Shown here: one piece after another, positions 1 to 8,274 of the stretch
Numbering within the stretch: position 1 is the stretch's first letter
Layout: each line of letters starts with the position of its first letter
Assembly (NCBI RefSeq): GCF_003464165.1
Contig: NZ_QSEK01000007.1
Span: 1 to 64,000, forward strand
Source: Eubacterium sp. AM49-13BH
Lineage (GTDB): Bacteria > Bacillota > Clostridia > Lachnospirales > Lachnospiraceae
DNA: 64,000 bases
Direction of reading: 5' to 3'
Translations under genes and position numbers: made by a program
Notes under the pieces: generated by a model
The model's database searches: none
What the model saw: the letters and a program-made list of their open reading frames with translations, nothing else
What the model was told of the DNA's origin: nothing

Positions 1-159
1 ATAATGTTAGTTTTGTTTTTCTTTTTGTGATAAATATAAATGAGAATTGATAATTATGTTAGAGAAAGGGATTGTGTAATTATAAAATACATAATCTCTT
101 ATTTCATATTTTCCCACTCCCCAGCATAGAATATAAAAAGATTTTGGAAGTCTGCTTAT
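1..159. other. Non-coding AT-rich stretch with one hairpin
   Basis: No gene is supported here; stops occur in all frames. An 11-bp imperfect stem (68-78 with 88-98, loop ATTATAAAA, two G-T pairs) is followed by a moderately T-rich stretch and could be the terminator of a gene lying before the window. It is also compatible with a leader structure ahead of yqfC. Confidence 0.4.
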
Positions 160-454
160 ATGGTCGATTTTATCAGCAGCGGTATAAGGCTCGGACAGAT
201 GTGTGATCTTAGCAGAGATGTTGTTGCAGGACTTCCTGTTATATCAATGCTGGGTGACTGCGAGGTTTTTATAGAGAATTACAGAGGGATACTTGAGTAT
301 TCAAGCGAATATCTTAAGGTTCTACGAAGATAGGTAATATAAGAGTAAGCGGGAGCAATCTTGTGATATACCATATGAATCAGGACGAAATCCTTCTTAG
401 GGGACGCATTGGCAAAGTTTCTCTAAAAGGAGAGGCTGATGAAAGGATACATAA
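160..454 (+). CDS. yqfC: YabP/YqfC-family sporulation protein, frame-broken
   Basis: The first 57 codons, from ATG 160, give a YqfC-like protein (core SRDVVAGLPVISMLGD, then IENYRGILEY) that stops at 331. The missing C-terminal half (TKIGNIRVSGSNLVIY, then LLRGRIGKVSL) continues in another frame from about 324, which indicates one lost base near 322. A second lost A in the run at 442-444 would give a stop at 454 and a protein of about 98 aa, the usual family size. In Bacillus yqfC belongs to the mother-cell sporulation regulon and precedes yqfD, as it does here. Family assignment is by pattern recognition. The two-indel reconstruction is inference. Confidence 0.7.
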
Positions 455-1622
455 TTATATTGTTATTGAAATATCCGGATGGGAGCGGGAAAGGTTCGTT
501 AATCTGTGCTGCAGGCGCGGGATTACATTATATAACTGCCAGTGTGTGAAAGAGACAATAAGAGCGAGAATAACAAGACAGGATTATTTCAAGACTAAGG
601 AATTGAGAAGAAAATGTCATGTTCATATTAAAGTTTTAAAGAAACATGATATAGAGTTTCTTTTTGCTAGATACAGAAGAAATTATTCGATAATTGCTGG
701 CTTTGCCACTGCATTTGTATTGATGTTTATTGCCAGCAGATTCGTGTGGAGTATTGAATTTGACGGAAATTACATATATACAGATTATGCAATGTTGAGA
801 TTCCTTAATGAGCATGGCATCAGTACAGGCGACAAAGTTAAGAGCATAGATACTGAAAGTATCGAGAAGGCAATTAAAGATGAATTGTCGCAGGTTACAT
901 GGGTTAATGTACGGATTGAGGGGAATATTCTGAAAGTCAGCATTGATGAATCTAAAGCTGATGAGTTACATAGCACCACTAATGATGGCAATATAATATC
1001 AGGGTATTCCGGTGTTATTGAATACATTATAACAAGAAGCGGAACGCCTAAGGTTACTGTTGGTGACGAAGTATCAGAGGGTGATATACTTGTTGAAAAT
1101 ACATTGTATGTTCCAGATGATTACGAGGAGAACATACAGCAATTCCAGACTCAGGCTCAGGCAGATATTCTGATAAGAACGCAGTTGTCATGGGATAAGG
1201 AGATAAATGCGGTATATGCCGATAAAATATATACTGGACGAAAGATGACGACATATGCCATAAGCATAGATAAATATGAAATTTCTCTCGGCTTTCCACG
1301 ACATTTAAAAGAGTATGACAAGGTTGTAAATGATGAGAATATAAAGATTGCTAATCTTATTGCACTTCCTGTATCTGTACAGAAGATTACTCTTAATGAG
1401 TATAAGGAAAACGAGACTGAGTATAGTGAGGAGGAAGCAGCGGCTATTCTTAATGAAAAAGCTGAGAGATTTATAAAACATTTGAAAGAAAATGAAGTGC
1501 AAATAAATGATTATCATGTTAATATAGAAAGAAGTGGGGATAAGTATATTGCACATGGTGATATTGATGCAACTGTTCCTGCGGATTTTGATGTTAGAAA
1601 GGTGGAGACATCTGATGAGTGA
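439..1622 (+). CDS. yqfD: Sporulation protein YqfD
   Basis: YqfD is a membrane protein of the sporulation programme, of unknown biochemical role. The protein has the family start (VIEISGWERERFVNLC), one strong membrane segment (about residues 95-115 of the reconstructed protein) and a long extracytoplasmic region with repeated beta-rich stretches. The reading frame is open back to 363 because it runs on from yqfC. The natural start is probably ATG 439, 6 bases after a GGAG site, if one A is restored in the run at 442-444; that gives about 394 aa, the normal length. As the sequence stands, yqfC and yqfD are joined in one frame, which I take to be an error and not a real fusion. The stop overlaps the phoH start by 8 bases. 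Confidence 0.82.
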
Positions 1623-2634
1623 GGTAGAGAGTCTTATTAATATACCGATAGAACACTGCTCCAATATATTTGGACAGTTTGATGAATATGCGAAGGTTAT
1701 AGAGAAAACACTTAAAGTTACGATTATTGTAAGAGACAGCTCTGTGAAGGTTATAGGTGCAGAGGCAGCAGTGCAGAGAGCATCAGGAGTACTTAATTAT
1801 CTGTATGAGCTGTCTAAGAGAGGCAACCAGATTACAAGACAGAATGTTGATTATTCCATTGCACAGTCATTTGAAGAAAAGGCTGATTCGCTGATTGAGA
1901 TTGATTCTGATACAGTGTGCAGGACGATTGCAGGAAGGCCTATCAAGCCTAAGACATTCGGACAGAAGGAGTATGTTGATGCCATTAGGGATAAGATGAT
2001 TGTGTTCGGAGTAGGACCGGCAGGAACAGGTAAGACATATCTTGCAATGGCGATGGCTATTAATGCATTTAAGAATAATGAGGTCAACAAGATTATTCTT
2101 ACAAGACCGGCGATTGAGGCTGGTGAAAAGCTTGGATTCCTGCCGGGAGATTTGCAGAGTAAGGTTGATCCGTATCTCAGGCCTCTGTATGATGCACTTT
2201 TCCAGATTATGGGTGCAGAGAGCTTTAATGCCAATATGGAAAAGGGACTTATCGAGGTTGCACCGCTTGCATATATGAGAGGCCGTACACTTGACAATGC
2301 ATTTATTATACTTGATGAGGCGCAGAATACAACACCTGCACAGATGAAGATGTTCCTTACACGAATCGGATTCGGCTCTAAGGTTGTTGTTACAGGTGAT
2401 ATGACCCAGAAGGATCTGCCAAGGGATACTGTGTCAGGTCTTGAGGTTGCAACTAAGGTTTTATCCAAGGTTGAAGAGATAGCATTTATAAAGCTTACTA
2501 ATAAAGACGTTGTAAGACATCCTCTTGTACAGAAGATTGTCAAGGCATACGAGGATTACGAGGAGAATCAGGCTAAGGCTGCCAAGAGAAGAGAAGCAAG
2601 AAAGGGCGGTCAGACAGGAAGGAGAAAAGATTGA
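1615..2634 (+). CDS. phoH: PhoH-like ATPase
   Basis: This is a 339-aa PhoH/YlaK-type P-loop ATPase, cytoplasmic, thought to act in RNA metabolism alongside YbeY. The N-terminal 100 residues form a KH-like region. The ATPase domain follows with a Walker A motif (GPAGTGKTY, about residue 133) and a Walker B-like motif (FIILDEAQN, about 230). A basic tail rich in Lys and Arg ends the protein. ATG 1615 is chosen because AAGGTGGAG lies just upstream and the length matches the family; the frame is open further upstream only inside yqfD. It overlaps yqfD and is followed by ybeY after one base, so co-transcription is likely. Confidence 0.93.
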   Translation: MSEVESLINIPIEHCSNIFGQFDEYAKVIEKTLKVTIIVRDSSVKVIGAEAAVQRASGVLNYLYELSKRGNQITRQNVDYSIAQSFEEKADSLIEIDSDTVCRTIAGRPIKPKTFGQKEYVDAIRDKMIVFGVGPAGTGKTYLAMAMAINAFKNNEVNKIILTRPAIEAGEKLGFLPGDLQSKVDPYLRPLYDALFQIMGAESFNANMEKGLIEVAPLAYMRGRTLDNAFIILDEAQNTTPAQMKMFLTRIGFGSKVVVTGDMTQKDLPRDTVSGLEVATKVLSKVEEIAFIKLTNKDVVRHPLVQKIVKAYEDYEENQAKAAKRREARKGGQTGRRKD

Positions 2635-2635
2635 T

Positions 2636-3145
2636 ATGACTATTAATATAGAGTACGAAGCTGTGGAAAAGCTTGACTTAGATTATGAGAAGATAATTAC
2701 TGATGTTGTCAATGAGGCGGTTGATTATGAAAAATGTCCTTATGAAGCAGAGATTAATGTAACAATTGTTGACAGTGAATCTATCCACGAGATTAATAAG
2801 GAATACAGAAATATTGATTCTCCGACAGATGTACTTTCATTTCCGGGAGTTAATTATGTTACACCTTCGGATTTTGATGCAATTGAGGACGAGTTAGAAA
2901 ACAATGCTGAGGATTATTTCAATCCGGATACAGGAGAGCTTCTTCTTGGAGATATTGTTCTGTGCGTTCAGAAGATTAAGGAACAGGCGGACAAGTATGG
3001 ACATTCTGAAAAGAGAGAACTTGCATTCCTTACAGCACACAGCATGATGCACCTTTTCGGTTATGACCACATGACACCAGAAGAAAGTGCAGTTATGGAA
3101 GCAAAGCAGAATGAAGTACTTGAAAGACTTGGAATTACCCGTTAA
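2636..3145 (+). CDS. ybeY: Endoribonuclease YbeY (16S rRNA 3'-end maturation)
   Basis: A 169-aa metal-dependent endoribonuclease acting in 16S rRNA 3' processing and ribosome quality control. The zinc site is visible as the H-x3-H-x5-H signature in HSMMHLFGYDH near residue 130. The upstream signature PTDVLSFP is also present. A short acidic insertion (about residues 80-100, EDELENNAEDYFN) separates the two. ATG 2636 follows the phoH stop by one base and has GGAGAAAAG upstream. The phoH-ybeY-cdd order is typical of Firmicutes, where dgkA and era often follow; they are absent here. Confidence 0.95.
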   Translation: MTINIEYEAVEKLDLDYEKIITDVVNEAVDYEKCPYEAEINVTIVDSESIHEINKEYRNIDSPTDVLSFPGVNYVTPSDFDAIEDELENNAEDYFNPDTGELLLGDIVLCVQKIKEQADKYGHSEKRELAFLTAHSMMHLFGYDHMTPEESAVMEAKQNEVLERLGITR

Positions 3146-3157
3146 GAGGTGACATAT

Positions 3158-3538
3158 ATGACAGATAATGAACTTGTTGCTAAAGCTAAAGAGGCACTTG
3201 AGTACTCATATTCACCGTATTCGCATTTTGCAGTTGGTGCGGCACTTTTAAGTACTGATGGACAGGTATTTACAGGTTGTAATATTGAGAATTCTTCTTT
3301 CGGGGCTACTAACTGTGCAGAAAGAACTGCAATATTTAAGGCGGTCAGTGAGGGTGTAAAGGATTTTAAGGCAATTGCTGTTGTATGTTCAGGAGACCAG
3401 CCTGCCTATCCGTGTGGAATATGCAGACAGGTGATGTCCGAATTTTTCAATCCTGATACAAGAATTATTGTTGAGGAAGACAGCGGGCTTAAGACTTATA
3501 CAATGAGCGAAATTCTTCCAGACAGCTTTTTGTTATAG
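3158..3538 (+). CDS. cdd: Cytidine deaminase
   Basis: A 126-aa homotetrameric-type cytidine/deoxycytidine deaminase of pyrimidine salvage. The zinc ligands and catalytic Glu are visible in NCAERTAIF and PCGICRQV, the small Gram-positive type with a Cys in place of His. The substrate-binding signature YSPYSHFAVGAAL lies at the N-terminus. A GTG at 3149 is in frame, but ATG 3158 has AGAGGTG at the correct spacing and gives the standard N-terminus. It is the last gene of the ybeY group. A promoter-like TATAAT overlaps its stop codon. Confidence 0.95.
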   Translation: MTDNELVAKAKEALEYSYSPYSHFAVGAALLSTDGQVFTGCNIENSSFGATNCAERTAIFKAVSEGVKDFKAIAVVCSGDQPAYPCGICRQVMSEFFNPDTRIIVEEDSGLKTYTMSEILPDSFLL

Positions 3539-3560
3539 TATAATATTGCTTATAAATGTT

Positions 3561-3599
3561 AATACTTCCCAGTAAGAACAACTTACAGGAGGGAGTATT
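3561..3599 (+). promoter_or_regulatory. Hairpin that buries the ribosome-binding site of the next gene
   Basis: AATACTTCCC at 3561 can pair with GGGAGTATT at 3591, and GTAAG at 3572 with CTTAC at 3582, leaving a 5-nt loop. The Shine-Dalgarno AGGAGGG of the membrane protein at 3601 lies in the 3' arm. A TATAAT at 3539-3544, with a weak -35, could start a transcript just upstream. The pairing is read from the sequence; regulation is inference. Confidence 0.5.
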
Positions 3600-3600
3600 G

Positions 3601-3969
3601 ATGAATAAGAAATCATTCTGGCTTTATGTTGTGATTATGTCTATGGCTGTAATAGCTGTAGTACTTGCAATAGTTATACTTGTGGTAACAGATAATAAGA
3701 AGCCTTCTAATCAGCATTTTAAAGAAGAGGTAAGCTCACAGGTGACTAAAGTAACTGAAAGTGAGGAGTACCAGTATGTGCTTAAGTATGAAAGAGATAC
3801 TTTAAGAATATACAGAAATATTGTGAACGAAGGACGCGAAGTGTTCTATGATTATGCAGATATTAATATGGATTCACTTCCGGATGACATAAGAGAAAGA
3901 CTAATTAAGGGGATATATTTTGAAGGAGAAGCACAGCTGTATGATTTTCTGCAGACATATAGCAGCTAG
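3601..3969 (+). CDS. Small single-pass membrane protein, unknown
   Basis: A 122-aa protein I do not recognise. It begins with a short positive stretch (MNKKSF), a single long hydrophobic helix (about residues 6-30), then a charged soluble domain of about 90 residues, so an N-in membrane anchor with an external domain is likely. The start at ATG 3601 is set by AGGAGGG eight bases upstream; a longer frame to 3556 has no ribosome site. The ribosome site is inside a stable hairpin. It stands between cdd and degV, in the same direction, and may be monocistronic or share the degV transcript (17-base gap). Confidence 0.7.
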   Translation: MNKKSFWLYVVIMSMAVIAVVLAIVILVVTDNKKPSNQHFKEEVSSQVTKVTESEEYQYVLKYERDTLRIYRNIVNEGREVFYDYADINMDSLPDDIRERLIKGIYFEGEAQLYDFLQTYSS

Positions 3970-3986
3970 AAAGGATATACATTTAC

Positions 3987-4838
3987 ATGGTTAAGATTAT
4001 TTCGGACAGTACAAGTGATTTGACTAAGGAACTTATAGACAAGCTTGATATATCAGTTATTCCGCTTCACATTCTGCTAGGCAATGATGAATATAGGGAT
4101 GGAATTGATATTACGCCAGATAAGATATATGAATGGGCAGATGAGAATAAGACAACACCTAAGACATCGGCGGTGTCTATTGATGATACAATAGAGATGT
4201 TTAAATGTGTTCTAGAAGAGGATAGGGATATTGTTGCATTTGCAATATCAGAGGATATGTCAACTACAGCTAATGTGTTCAGACTTGCTGCAAGAGAGCT
4301 TGAGGCAGAGGACAGGATTCATGTAATTGACTCTGCGAATCTGTCTACAGGAATAGGACATCTTGTTGTCGAGGCTGCTGTTATGGCAGGAAAAGGCATG
4401 TCTGCAGTTGACATTGAGAAGAATATATTAGAATTAAGACCGAGAGTCAGGGCAAGCTTTGTTGTTGATACGCTTACTTATCTTCACAGAGGAGGAAGAT
4501 GCAGCGGACTGGCTGCCATGGCTGGCGGTGTACTTAAACTTCATCCAAGAATTGAAGTTAATAATGGAAAGATGAATCCTGGAAAGAAGTACAGAGGACG
4601 CATGAAGAATGTTGTACTGGATTATGTTAAGGATATGGAAGAAGACCTTAAGAAGGCTAAAAAAGACCGTGTATTCATTACACACTCTGGCTGTGATAAA
4701 GAGATAGTTGATGAAGTAAAGAATTATCTTAAACAACTTGATGTGTTTGATGAAATATATGAAACAAGGGCAGGCGGCGTTATATCTTCACATTGTGGTC
4801 AGGGAACATTAGGAGTTCTTTTTATTGCTGGAGAATAA
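3987..4838 (+). CDS. DegV family fatty-acid-binding protein (FakB-like)
   Basis: A 283-aa DegV protein. Members bind a fatty acid in a two-domain fold and present it to the FakA kinase for acyl-phosphate formation. The family start (MVKIISDSTSDLT), the TSAVS motif near residue 65 and the LTYLHRGGR motif near 165 are present. The C-terminal SSHCGQGTLGVLF is typical. No fakA is in the window. An oleate hydratase follows about 500 bases downstream, which makes a fatty-acid role plausible. The start is preceded by AAAGGATATAC. Which DegV paralogue this is cannot be told from sequence alone. Confidence 0.9.
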   Translation: MVKIISDSTSDLTKELIDKLDISVIPLHILLGNDEYRDGIDITPDKIYEWADENKTTPKTSAVSIDDTIEMFKCVLEEDRDIVAFAISEDMSTTANVFRLAARELEAEDRIHVIDSANLSTGIGHLVVEAAVMAGKGMSAVDIEKNILELRPRVRASFVVDTLTYLHRGGRCSGLAAMAGGVLKLHPRIEVNNGKMNPGKKYRGRMKNVVLDYVKDMEEDLKKAKKDRVFITHSGCDKEIVDEVKNYLKQLDVFDEIYETRAGGVISSHCGQGTLGVLFIAGE

Positions 4839-5188
4839 TTTCAGGAGATGAGACATACAGTAAGGCAGCTTCTGTTATTATTGAGTATCGTGCGGCAGTT
4901 ATTCATGTGTATAATTCCAGGAACAGAGATATTATTGAGAAATATCTGCATAATACAATAGAATATCTTGTAGGACTTTTTGTTAAGAAATATTCTAAAG
5001 ACCATAAGCTTACAGAAGATGACAGAGAGTATATAACATGCTTTTACAGCTATTCTATTGTTGGAATTGTGTCAAGATGGATAGGTGATGGAATGCCGCC
5101 ATATGATAAAGATCTTATTAAGCGTTTTTCTGAGTCATTTGATGCAACGATAGATATAATGATTAATCTGTGTGAAGCTAATAATTAG
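4793..5188 (+). pseudogene. TetR-family ligand domain lacking its DNA-binding domain (DhaS-like)
   Basis: From about 4850 this frame encodes the C-terminal ligand/dimer domain of a DhaS-type TetR regulator (GDETYSKAASVIIEY, then IEKYLHNTIEYLVGLF and FYSYSIVGIVSRWIGDGM). The helix-turn-helix part of about 60 residues is absent. Upstream lies the end of degV in another frame, and nothing HTH-like is found in any frame. The only in-frame starts are TTG 4793 inside degV and GTG 4907. A ribosome-like CAGGAG at 4843 has no start codon at the correct distance. It is most likely a deletion remnant; a free-standing ligand domain is less likely. Confidence 0.65.
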
Positions 5189-5193
5189 TTATT

Positions 5194-5258
5194 AAAAACA
5201 GACAAAACATGTAAAGTGTTAGATTTTGGGACAAAGTACATGTTTTGCCTGTTTTTTT
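5194..5258 (+). terminator. Rho-independent terminator
   Basis: AAAACAGACAAAACATGTA (5195-5213) pairs with TACATGTTTTGCCTGTTTT (5236-5254) with one mismatch, and is followed by a T run. The roughly 22-base loop is longer than usual. It ends the degV/TetR-remnant unit ahead of the oleate hydratase. Confidence 0.85.
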
Positions 5259-5336
5259 ATTTTGAGAAAAAATGTATGCTAAATACAATAAAAACGGCAA
5301 AAATAAATAAGAAAGCACAGAAAGGTGGAAAAGATT

Positions 5337-7310
5337 ATGGGCAAAAAGGCGTTAAAACTAGGAGCAGCTTCTATTCTTGCACTGGGGGCAGGTGCGGCAG
5401 TTGTATCAAAAAAGAACAAAAGGGATGAGCAGAGGAAAGCGACTAAAGACATTCAGGAAAGAGCACATAAGGAGTTTCGCAATACTGAAAGAGGAAAATA
5501 TACTAAGAATAGTAAGGGAATATATTATTCTAATGGTAATTATGAAGCATTTGCAAGACCGGAAAAACCGGAAGGAGTTGATGATAAATCAGCTTATATT
5601 GTAGGAAGCGGTCTTGGTGCATTAGCAGCAGCGTGTTTTCTTGTAAGAGATGGACAGATGAAAGGAGAGAATATTCACATACTTGAGGCTATGGATATTG
5701 CAGGCGGTGCATGTGATGGAATTAATGATTCTACAAGAGGTTATGTAATGCGTGGCGGACGAGAGATGGAGAATCATTTCGAATGTCTGTGGGATTTGTT
5801 CAGAAGTATTCCGTCTATTGAGACTCCGGGAGTTTCTGTACTTGATGAATATTACTGGCTTAACAAGCATGATCCTAATTATTCTCTTTGCAGGGCAACT
5901 GTAAACAGAGGTGAAGATGCACATACAGATGGCAAATTTAATTTAAGCCAGAAGGGCTGTATGGAAATAATGCAGCTGTTCTTCACTAAAGATGAGGATT
6001 TGTATGATAAGACAATTGAAGATTTCTTTGATGAGGAAGTTTTTGATTCAGATTTCTGGCTGTACTGGCGTACGATGTTCGCATTTGAAAACTGGCACAG
6101 TGCGCTTGAGATGAAACTTTATATTCAAAGATTTATCCATCATATAGGCGGACTTCCTGATTTCTCAGCATTGAAGTTTACCAAGTATAACCAGTATGAA
6201 TCACTTATCTTGCCTATGCAGAAATACCTTGAAGATGCAGGTGTTGAGTTCAGGTTTAACACAAGAGTTGATAATGTAATATTTGATTTCAGGGATGGAA
6301 AAAAGATTGCAAAGACTATTGAATGTACTGTAAAAGGTGAGACTAAGTCAATTGATCTTACTGAGAATGATTTGGTGTTCGTTACTAATGGAAGCTGTAC
6401 AGAAGGTACTATATACGGTGACCATACACATGCCCCTGTAGGTAATGCAGAGGTAAGAACAAGCGGTTGCTGGAGTCTGTGGAAGAATATTGCAGCACAG
6501 GACAGTTCATTTGGACACCCAGAGAAGTTCTGTGGTGATATATCAAAGTCTAACTGGGAGTCTGCAACTGTTACAACAAGCGATGAGAAGATTATTTCTT
6601 ACATTAAGAAAATATGTAAGAGGGACCCAAGAACTGGAAATGTTGTTACAGGCGGAATTGTCAGCTGTAAGGATTCAAGCTGGCTTTTAAGCTGGACAAT
6701 TAACAGACAGGGACAGTTTAAGGAACAGAAGAAGGATGAGGTGTGTGTATGGGTATACAGCCTGTTTACTGATGTTGATGGTGATTATATCAAGAAGCCT
6801 ATGAAAGAGTGTACAGGTGAAGAGATTACAGCAGAATGGCTGTATCATCTTGGCGTTCCTGTTGAAGAGATTGATGAGCTTGCTAAGAACCACTGTAACA
6901 CTACACCAACAATGATGCCATTTATTACTGCATTTTTCATGCCAAGAAGAAAAGGCGACAGACCTGATGTTATTCCTGATGGCTGCGTTAATTTTGCATT
7001 TCTTGGACAGTTTGCTGAGACTCCGAGAGACACAATATTTACGACAGAGTATTCAGTCAGAACTGCAATGGAGGCTGTATATGGACTGCTTGGCGTAGAC
7101 AGAGGTGTTCCTGAGGTCTGGGGCAGTGTATATGATGTAAGAGACCTGCTTGATTCATCTGTTAAGCTTATGGATGGCAAATCACCATTAGAGATTGATT
7201 TAGGACCGCTTAATGTTATCAAGAAGGTTGTCTTAAAGAAGATAAAAGGAACTGTTATTGAAAAGGTGTTAAAAGACCATGATGTAATTAAAGATTATAT
7301 GAAATATTAG
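5337..7310 (+). CDS. ohyA: Oleate hydratase (MCRA family)
   Basis: A 657-aa FAD-dependent fatty acid hydratase that adds water to cis-9 double bonds of unsaturated fatty acids such as oleate to give 10-hydroxy acids, a detoxification reaction in gut bacteria. The family entry motif SNGNYEAFARP is followed by the dinucleotide fold YIVGSGLGALAAACFL and by RGGREMENHFE, whose Glu is the known catalytic residue. Unlike many homologues it carries an extra N-terminus of about 50 residues that starts with a hydrophobic, Ala/Gly-rich stretch (about residues 8-23), possibly a membrane anchor. ATG 5337 is chosen for AAAGGTGG seven bases upstream. It is flanked by terminators, so probably transcribed alone. 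Confidence 0.95.
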   Translation: MGKKALKLGAASILALGAGAAVVSKKNKRDEQRKATKDIQERAHKEFRNTERGKYTKNSKGIYYSNGNYEAFARPEKPEGVDDKSAYIVGSGLGALAAACFLVRDGQMKGENIHILEAMDIAGGACDGINDSTRGYVMRGGREMENHFECLWDLFRSIPSIETPGVSVLDEYYWLNKHDPNYSLCRATVNRGEDAHTDGKFNLSQKGCMEIMQLFFTKDEDLYDKTIEDFFDEEVFDSDFWLYWRTMFAFENWHSALEMKLYIQRFIHHIGGLPDFSALKFTKYNQYESLILPMQKYLEDAGVEFRFNTRVDNVIFDFRDGKKIAKTIECTVKGETKSIDLTENDLVFVTNGSCTEGTIYGDHTHAPVGNAEVRTSGCWSLWKNIAAQDSSFGHPEKFCGDISKSNWESATVTTSDEKIISYIKKICKRDPRTGNVVTGGIVSCKDSSWLLSWTINRQGQFKEQKKDEVCVWVYSLFTDVDGDYIKKPMKECTGEEITAEWLYHLGVPVEEIDELAKNHCNTTPTMMPFITAFFMPRRKGDRPDVIPDGCVNFAFLGQFAETPRDTIFTTEYSVRTAMEAVYGLLGVDRGVPEVWGSVYDVRDLLDSSVKLMDGKSPLEIDLGPLNVIKKVVLKKIKGTVIEKVLKDHDVIKDYMKY

Positions 7311-7344
7311 TTGAAATATTAGTTGAAATATGTTGAAACATGAA

Positions 7345-7381
7345 GGGATACCAGTTAAACTTATGGCTGGTATCCCTTTTT
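7345..7381 (+). terminator. Rho-independent terminator after oleate hydratase
   Basis: GGGATACCAG (7345-7354) pairs perfectly with CTGGTATCCC (7367-7376) and is followed by TTTTT. Confidence 0.92.
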
Positions 7382-7410
7382 GCAGGGAAATAATACATCA
7401 GGAGATAAAA

Positions 7411-8271
7411 GTGAAGAAGACTATAATATTAACTTTGTTATTGATAACAGTCCTGGCTGCAAATGGATGCGGCAATAAGAAAAATGTAACAGACATGAAA
7501 GATAAAGAAACTAATGTCTCAGCGGTACAACAGGAAACAACACAGTTAAGCACACAGGAGACAACTACTGGACTGACAATGGATTCTGAAACACAGCAGG
7601 AAGAGACAATAGAAGAAGAAAGCAAGACAGTTGTGGCAACGGAGGTTACGGATTCTTCACAGACTGTATATGAGACAGCACCACAGGCAGCAGAGCCAGA
7701 TAATAACAGCTTTGCAGCGGGTTATGCAGCAGCATCACAGTATTCCCAGCTTGTAATTGTCCAGTCGAATGGAACAAATGCAACTGTAACTATGCATGAA
7801 CTGCAGGATGGCGTATGGACTGAGATTTTAAGGACAGATGGATTTGTAGGTTCTAATGGAGTTGGTGAGGCGAGTGAGTTTACATCAGCTACACCACAGG
7901 GAACATTTCCATTGTATTTTGCATTTGGAATTAATCCGGATCCGGGAACGAAAGTTCCTTATCTTCAGGTAGATGAATATGATTACTGGGTAGGAGATTC
8001 GTCTTCTCCTTTATATAATCAGTATGCAAGAGCTGATTCTGATACAGACTGGGACAAGAGCAAGTCTGAAAGAATAATTGATTATCCGACAGCTTATGGG
8101 TACTGTCTGTTTATTGGATATAACATAGAAGGTGTTCCGGGAAAAGGAAGCTGTTTTTTCTTACATTGCTCTAATGGAAGACCAACGGCAGGCTGTGTAT
8201 CAGTACCAGAGTCTGATATGGCATTTATATTAAGAAATATAGGCGAGGATTGTGGGATAGTGATTGAGTAA
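7411..8271 (+). CDS. Lipoprotein with L,D-transpeptidase (YkuD-like) domain
   Basis: A 286-aa exported protein. GTG 7411 with GGAGAT five bases upstream gives a lipoprotein signal (KKTIILTLLLITVLAANGC). A Thr/Gln/Glu-rich linker of about 90 residues follows. The C-terminal domain carries the ErfK/YbiS/YkuD signature HCSNGRPTAGCVSVP, with the catalytic Cys in GCVSV and an upstream His, suggesting a cell-wall cross-linking or protein-anchoring transpeptidase. The spacing between His and Cys is that of the distant YkuD branch, so activity is inferred. A frame open to 7330 runs through the preceding terminator and is not coding. Confidence 0.85.
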   Translation: MKKTIILTLLLITVLAANGCGNKKNVTDMKDKETNVSAVQQETTQLSTQETTTGLTMDSETQQEETIEEESKTVVATEVTDSSQTVYETAPQAAEPDNNSFAAGYAAASQYSQLVIVQSNGTNATVTMHELQDGVWTEILRTDGFVGSNGVGEASEFTSATPQGTFPLYFAFGINPDPGTKVPYLQVDEYDYWVGDSSSPLYNQYARADSDTDWDKSKSERIIDYPTAYGYCLFIGYNIEGVPGKGSCFFLHCSNGRPTAGCVSVPESDMAFILRNIGEDCGIVIE

Positions 8272-8274
8272 TCA

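Noticed and set aside
363-440. Apparent YqfC-YqfD fusion protein
   Set aside because: The joined frame is explained by one missing A at 442-444; a ribosome site and ATG for yqfD lie exactly there.
1851-2543. Long minus-strand open frame opposite phoH
   Set aside because: It is a shadow of phoH codon usage; no homology and no start signal.
7311-7340. Tandem TAGTTGAAATAT repeat after oleate hydratase
   Set aside because: Two short copies just past the stop codon; too small and AT-rich to mean anything on its own.
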